DNA of 64,000 bases from Dromiciops gliroides. Its lineage: Eukaryota > Chordata > Mammalia > Microbiotheria > Microbiotheriidae. The position numbers and the translations under genes are program-made. Below, in pieces: positions 59,380 to 64,000 of this stretch (position 1 is the stretch's first letter; every line of letters begins with the position of its first letter). The notes under the pieces were generated by a model that saw only the letters and a list, made by a program, of their open reading frames with translations, made no database searches and was not told the DNA's origin. Location of the stretch: assembly GCF_019393635.1 (NCBI RefSeq), contig NC_057861.1, positions 77,879,327 through 77,943,326 on the forward strand, given 5' to 3'.

Positions 59380-60970
59380 TCAAATCCTGTCTTCCCTGGC
59401 TTTCTTACACCCTGACAAATGCCAACTGTGGATTACTTCCATCATAGACAACTTTTGTTATTTAATCTCAACTGGGTTCATACTGTAAAAGGGCAAACAT
59501 ATCACTTTTCTCTAATTCACTATCCCACTCTTCATAACAATGGTTCTAAACCTCTTCTCTATTTCCCTCTTTCTCATTTCCCACACTATATCCTTCCTCC
59601 AAATCTCTCAGCTGAGGTCCTCACCTTATAATTTACACCCACTCCCCACTAAAAAAAACAGCTCTTTGCCTCAAGCACCCTCTTCTCACAACCACCTGAC
59701 ATCACCTTCCAATATTTCTTCAGTCTCTGATGAAGAAATGGTCCTTTTTCATACCAAGACCTGTACTTCTACAGGTACCTTGATACCATTCCTTCCCGTT
59801 TTCTTCAGAAAATTGTCCCCTACTTATCATTTCCACCCCTCCATCTTCAATCACTCCCTATTTACTAGTTCCTCCCTTATTTATAAATATACCCAGTCCC
59901 CACTCTCAAAATCCCTCCCTAGATCCCACCATGCCTGCTGTATTCCTTTCTCCTTTTCTCAACCAAACTATTTGAAAAACCTATCATTTGGTTCCCCAGT
60001 TTCCTCTTGCCTCTTCTAAATCCTCTGTAATATGGCCTAAATCAATCACATGACTGAAAACACTTTACCCAAAGTTACCAATACTCTTAAACCAGAGCCA
60101 AACCTAAAAACCTCCTCAATCCTCATCCTTCTAGACCTCTGTTGTATTTGAGTTTACTACCATCTCTTCTTCATGAATTTTCTCTTCTCTCTGGGTTTTT
60201 GGCACACTGCTCTCTCCTGGTCCTCTTACCTTTCTGACACCTTTCTTAGTCTTCTTCGATGGATGATCATCATTCATGTCACTGTGATATCCACTGTGAA
60301 TGTATCACATAACTGTCTTGGCTCTTCTCTTTTATCTCTATACTTTTACTTGGTGACCTCATCAGATCAAATGAAATAATATATGCAAAACTTTCAAGTA
60401 CTATATAGATGCTATTATATTAGGTTCATGGGTTCAAATATCATCTCTATGAAGATATTACCCTGTTCAACATGACCAACCCTCACCTCTCCACTCCTCT
60501 TGCTTACTTCTGATTTCTATCAGTGGTACCATCCTTCCAGTTACTGAGGTCTGCAACTTCAGTTTACCCACCCAATTAGTTGCCAAACCTTGTAATTCCC
60601 AGCTCCACAACATCTCTGGAACACAATTTCTTCCTTCTACTCACATGACCATTCTTGCCCAAACCACTCTGTATGTATTTTGTATGTATTCTGAACATAC
60701 TTATACATGCCCACACACATCTTTCCCATTGCTCCTTGAAGGCAGGGACTATTTCAGTATTGTCTTTGCATCCCTAGAACCTGGCAAAATGTCTGGCACA
60801 GCAATCAGTGCTTTGGGGAAGGAGGGAAGGCATGAATAATTGGGGCAATCAGGAGAGACTTCATGTTGACTGGAAGCTCCATGAGAGCAAAACTGTCATT
60901 CTTTTTAATGTTTGTATCTTTAGTGCTCAGAACAGGGCCTAGCATGTAGCAGTCAACAATGATTCTTGAA
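59380..60970 (+). repeat. L2 LINE fragments
   Basis: L2 ORF2 linker region (59.4-60.1 kb), the 'ctctctgggtttttggcaca' RT-upstream block (60.18 kb), a gap, then 3' parts ending 'aggcagggactatttcagta' (60.74 kb) and a second L2 tail to about 60.97 kb. Confidence 0.6.
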
Positions 60971-61228
60971 TTAAACTGAATTCAGGTGTCCAAAGTGCGG
61001 AGCCCGTGTGTGTTTGGGGGAGGGGAGGGGAGGATGAGGAGGCAGCAAGGCCCAAGGCACTTTTCTGTAAGGCCTTGCCACTCAATCCTTCTCTTGGCTC
61101 CCTGGCATGCAGCAGCAGGGCTCTTCATGCTTATACCCCACAACTTCCTAAGGCCATTCCAGAATCCCTACAGCTGGGAGAATTCCCTTGTTCTAACTCA
61201 TCTTCCCTCCCTTGCCCCCTTTCCTTTG

Positions 61229-61234
61229 TTTATT
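61229..61234 (-). terminator. C8orf82: Poly(A) signal of C8orf82
   Basis: AATAAA on the minus strand, about 275 bases after the C8orf82 stop codon; the first such signal downstream. Confidence 0.6.
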
Positions 61235-61507
61235 AGTGAACTTTACCAGCCTCAGTCACAAAAATAGCACATCACAGGAAGGCTTCTCTCTTAATCCTTG
61301 TTAAGGAATCTTGAGCTCCAGGACCTATCTTTGCTAAGGCTCTCCTCCCACTGCCGTTCCCAGCACCAGCAACCTCCAGGCCTTAGGTTGGTCATGTCCC
61401 TGAGGGTTCCTATCTGCTGTAGCTTGGACCTACGACTTCCTGATATCCACATCTCTGAGGAAAAGGAAGCAAAGGCAGACAACAGGTGAAGAAGGAAGTA
61501 CAATGCT

Positions 61508-62985
61508 TCAGGGCCCACAAGATTCAGGAAATAGGGATGCAAGGTCCATGGTTAGGGGGTATTTCTCGCCTTGCCACAAGATATGGCTGGGCAGTGTGGC
61601 CTCTCCTGGTGGGTACTGGAAGCAGCTGCTGAGCTCGAAGGCCAGGGAAGAGCGGACCAGCCCCACACCACCAGCCAGTTTGGGTGCTGGATGATAGAGT
61701 CGTCCGTTGGCAGGGAGGGGCATCAGTCGAGCAGGTTCAAAGGGTACAGCAAGAGCCTCACCTCCTCCACCATAAGAAAGGCGTGCAGGCCCTGGGCCAT
61801 CTGCTAGCAGGTGTGTGAAGACCACAGGCAGGTCTTCACAGCGGACAAAATTACGTTCACGGCCACAGAGTGAGACAAAGGGAAAGGCATCTTCATAGCG
61901 ACCACTTTGGTTCTTCCTCAGGCGGGAGAAGAAGAAGACCAGGAACTTCTGGTCTGTAGGGTAGAGGATGTAGGGATTAGAATGTCCCCAAATGGAAGAG
62001 AGTCACAAAAACAAATAGTGGTGTCTGAAAATGATCTAGTCCAACCCCCTTATCTTTTTTTTTTTTTTTTGTCGGGGCAATGAGGGTTAAGTGACTTGTC
62101 CAGGATCCCACAGCTAGTAAGTGTCAAGTGTCTGAGGCCGGATTTGAACTCAGGTCCTCCTGAATCTGGGGCAGGTGCTTTATCCACTTCACCACCTAGC
62201 TGCCTGCCCCCCTCCCCAACCCCCTTATCTTTTTTGTTGAAACTAAAGCCCAGGGTTGGGAAGAGACTCATCTTAGACCACACGACTGAGTCTTGGGGGT
62301 AGGGTGCTGGTGGTGGAGGAAAGGGAGGGCCAAGAGGCCTAGGGAAAAGAGTCAGGAAGGCTGGGCACTGGGAAAGGTCACCATTAATACTGAAGCCTGT
62401 GCTGCCCAAAGGAGAACCTGTGTGCTATGGAGGAAATCTGGATGTTAGAGGGACTGGATTTGCATGCTGCCTCTTCTATAACATGTGTAACTTTGGGTAA
62501 GGCACTTAACCTGTTGGAGCCTCAGTTTTCTCCTTTGTAAAATGAGGTGTTTGGATTATATGAGCCAAGGTCCCTTCAATCTCTAAGTCTTATCATGGTC
62601 AGGCTTGCAGGGACCTTTCCCTGTATAATTCCTTCTCAGGCAGGGGATGCTCTCAGGTAGGCAATGTAATTATTTCTTCCATTTCAAGCAGACATGAGAG
62701 TGGGGAGAATGAGGGAGGCAAATTTCCTGAGATTCTTCTCCCTCGGAAGAGACTCTGGGAAGACCAGGCCAAGCACTCATTAATGCTGACAATTGGAGAG
62801 CTCACTATTCATCAGAGGAGAAAGGGAGTAGAGGAGGAAGCTGCAGTCTTGGGAAGGGACCTGGGCTCACTAATGGGCCTCCTGTCCTAATGGACAGACT
62901 TGGGCTCAGGGAGAGGCAGGAGCAGGTGGGTGGTACCTTTGAAGCAGGTGATGAAATTCTTCACTTTAGCATCATCCAGGAAAAG
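61508..62985 (-). CDS. C8orf82: C8orf82 (UPF0598 family), last two coding exons
   Basis: Minus-strand coding exons are 62985-62937 and 61953-61508, joined at a phase 1 intron (AAA G|AC). The first encodes LFLDDAKVKNFITCFK, the second continues DQKFLVFFFSRLR and runs through RYEDAFPFVSLCGRERNF, VVFTHLL, GGGEALAVPFEPARL, NGRLYHPAP and LAFELSSCFQY to a stop at 61508: 163 residues in all plus the split Asp. Human C8orf82 is 216 aa in three exons; the missing first exon (ending near REYFYYVDHQGQ) is not found before the window edge, so it lies at >64 kb. The frame is intact. The biochemical function is unknown; the human protein is thought to be mitochondrial. It lies in the same order and orientation after LRRC24 as in human. 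Confidence 0.93.
62055..62216 (-). repeat. Young marsupial tRNA-derived SINE in a C8orf82 intron
   Basis: Antisense copy with poly-T start and CCCTCATTGCC type end. A near-perfect 20-bp target duplication lies at 62041-62060 and 62217-62236. Confidence 0.92.
62440..62590 (+). repeat. MIR-type SINE in a C8orf82 intron
   Basis: 'gggtaaggcacttaacctgt', 'cctcagttttctcctttgta', 'aaaatgaggtgtttggatta': MIR CORE and tail. Confidence 0.65.
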
Positions 62986-64000
62986 CTGCAGGACATGGGC
63001 AGGGAATAGAAAGAAAGAGAAAGGGATAAGAACTGCCCACCTACCCCAACACTCCATCCTAGGGAGGCAGGGTGGTGGTGATCCAGGAGGGGGTGCACTG
63101 TGCATGCATGAGCATGATATAGCCAAACACATATGTATGTCCTAGTATTTGTGTGTAAATGTACCTGTATCCCCTTGGGTTTTGCCAATACAATTTTATT
63201 GCCTCTTCAGGCCTTACCAGTCATTCCCCATGGGGGCAGGACAGTATTTTTATCTTTGCATCTCCAGTGCCTATCACATAGTGCTTGAATATTTCAAGGA
63301 GATCATGTTGATATGGTATTCTTTCCTCTGGTACAGATTAATCTGCACCCTCTCAAACATTCTAGGTATTGGATACTTTCCTCTAGATCTTTTGAAATTT
63401 TATGGGCACTGCGTGTTATTTCTCATTATTGCAACATGACTAGCCCATCTCCTCTTGTTGAGTACACATTTCCCTTTTCTTGGATGTCATCCCTTTATAC
63501 CATTTCTTGTCCATAGATCTTGTTGGGAAGATTCTGAAGCCTATTTACACCTATCATACGTCAATTAATCTCATTGCTCTATGATTCTTCAGAAACTGTG
63601 GTGTTCCAAGTTTCTCAATCATACAGCATTATTGGGAAAACATTAGTGTTAAAAAGATGGTTTTATGTGCAGGAGGAAGCAACTTGGAACCATTAAAAGT
63701 TCCACATGCAATTTCCCAAATGCAATTCAATCCATTCTCATACTCTTACACAATTCTGGATCTAGCTCTATAGTACCTGTCCAAGATATATGGAACGATG
63801 GGCTAACTCAGTGCTAATTGCATGTCATAGTGTGAACAACAGGCATTTTATTACCACTTGGTTATTCTAGGACAGGCTGTTAGGCTGATTTCTTTTTCAT
63901 GGGATCTCACTGTCATATTCTGGGGCTCACCTTCATCCTCAAACAGGGGAAGCTGGATGACCTCATCCTTTATAGGGAGTCCCTCTACTACTTGGGCTCT
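62986..64000. other. C8orf82 intron 1 / window edge
   Basis: No sequence resembling C8orf82 exon 1 is present. There is an L2-tail-like piece at about 63210-63290. The last 70 bases are open on the minus strand and end in a donor-like site; see findings. Confidence 0.5.

Larger units (their letters stand above)
55331..61200. other. Intergenic repeat-rich DNA between the orphan CpG island and C8orf82
   Basis: No conserved exon is recognised. L1, L2, MIR and young SINEs listed separately fill most of it; about 55.35-56.1 and 58.7-59.4 kb look unique but without coding signal. Confidence 0.5.

Noticed and set aside
1-64000. Search for retroviral or other LTR elements and CRISPR-like arrays
   Set aside because: No paired LTRs, gag/pol-like frames or regular spacer arrays were recognised. 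The repeats seen are LINEs, SINEs and microsatellites.

Overview
The window is nuclear DNA from a mammal, almost certainly a marsupial. The clearest sign is a dense family of tRNA-derived SINEs (at least 16 copies) that start with a GGGGCAGCTAGGTGGCGCAG-type head and end in CCCCAATTGCC or CCCTCATTGCC plus an A-rich tail. Older MIR/CORE-SINEs, L2, CR1/L3-type LINEs and a marsupial-style L1 fragment are also present. I cannot tell an Australian marsupial from an opossum on this evidence. The genes match the block next to human 8q24.3 LRRC14-LRRC24-C8orf82.

Layout. 1-10.7 kb: gene-free, AT-rich, filled with decayed L2, CR1/L3 and MIR copies. 10.76-14.69 kb: LRRC14 copy 1 (+), three coding exons, 528 aa, with an unusual 11-residue tandem repeat near the N-terminus. 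14.7-28.3 kb: long 3' flank and intergenic DNA with six young SINEs and older LINE pieces. 28.4-29.5 kb: CpG island with a GAGCCG-type hexanucleotide array. 29.16-33.53 kb: LRRC14 copy 2 (+), same three-exon design and phases, 489 aa. 34.16-35.30 kb: an F-box/LRR-like gene (-) with one coding exon, tail-to-tail with LRRC14 copy 2 and with its own CpG-island promoter. 36.65-40.87 kb: LRRC24 (-), four coding exons, 523 aa. 41-54.7 kb: LINE/SINE-rich intergenic DNA including a long but decayed L2. 54.7-55.3 kb: orphan CpG island, possibly a distal first exon of LRRC24. 55.3-61.2 kb: L1, L2 and SINEs. 61.51-62.99 kb: the last two coding exons of C8orf82 (-), whose first exon lies beyond the right edge.

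How the genes relate. LRRC14 belongs to the LRRC14/PRAME family of leucine-rich-repeat proteins, known as CUL2-Elongin BC substrate receptors, and LRRC14 is reported to dampen IKK/NF-kB signalling. The F-box protein would be a CUL1-SKP1 receptor. Thus two LRRC14-type receptors and one F-box receptor lie within 25 kb. LRRC24 is a type I membrane LRR-Ig protein and C8orf82 an uncharacterised UPF0598 protein. These are neighbours by conserved synteny; nothing in the sequence shows that they act in one pathway.

Main points for a second look: the LRRC14 tandem pair, in which each copy keeps different ancestral residues; the 11-residue repeat expansion; the F-box gene placed where eutherians (from memory) have LRRC14 and LRRC24 directly adjacent; and an orphan CpG-island exon whose splicing to LRRC24 would create a short upstream ORF ending one base before the LRRC24 start codon.
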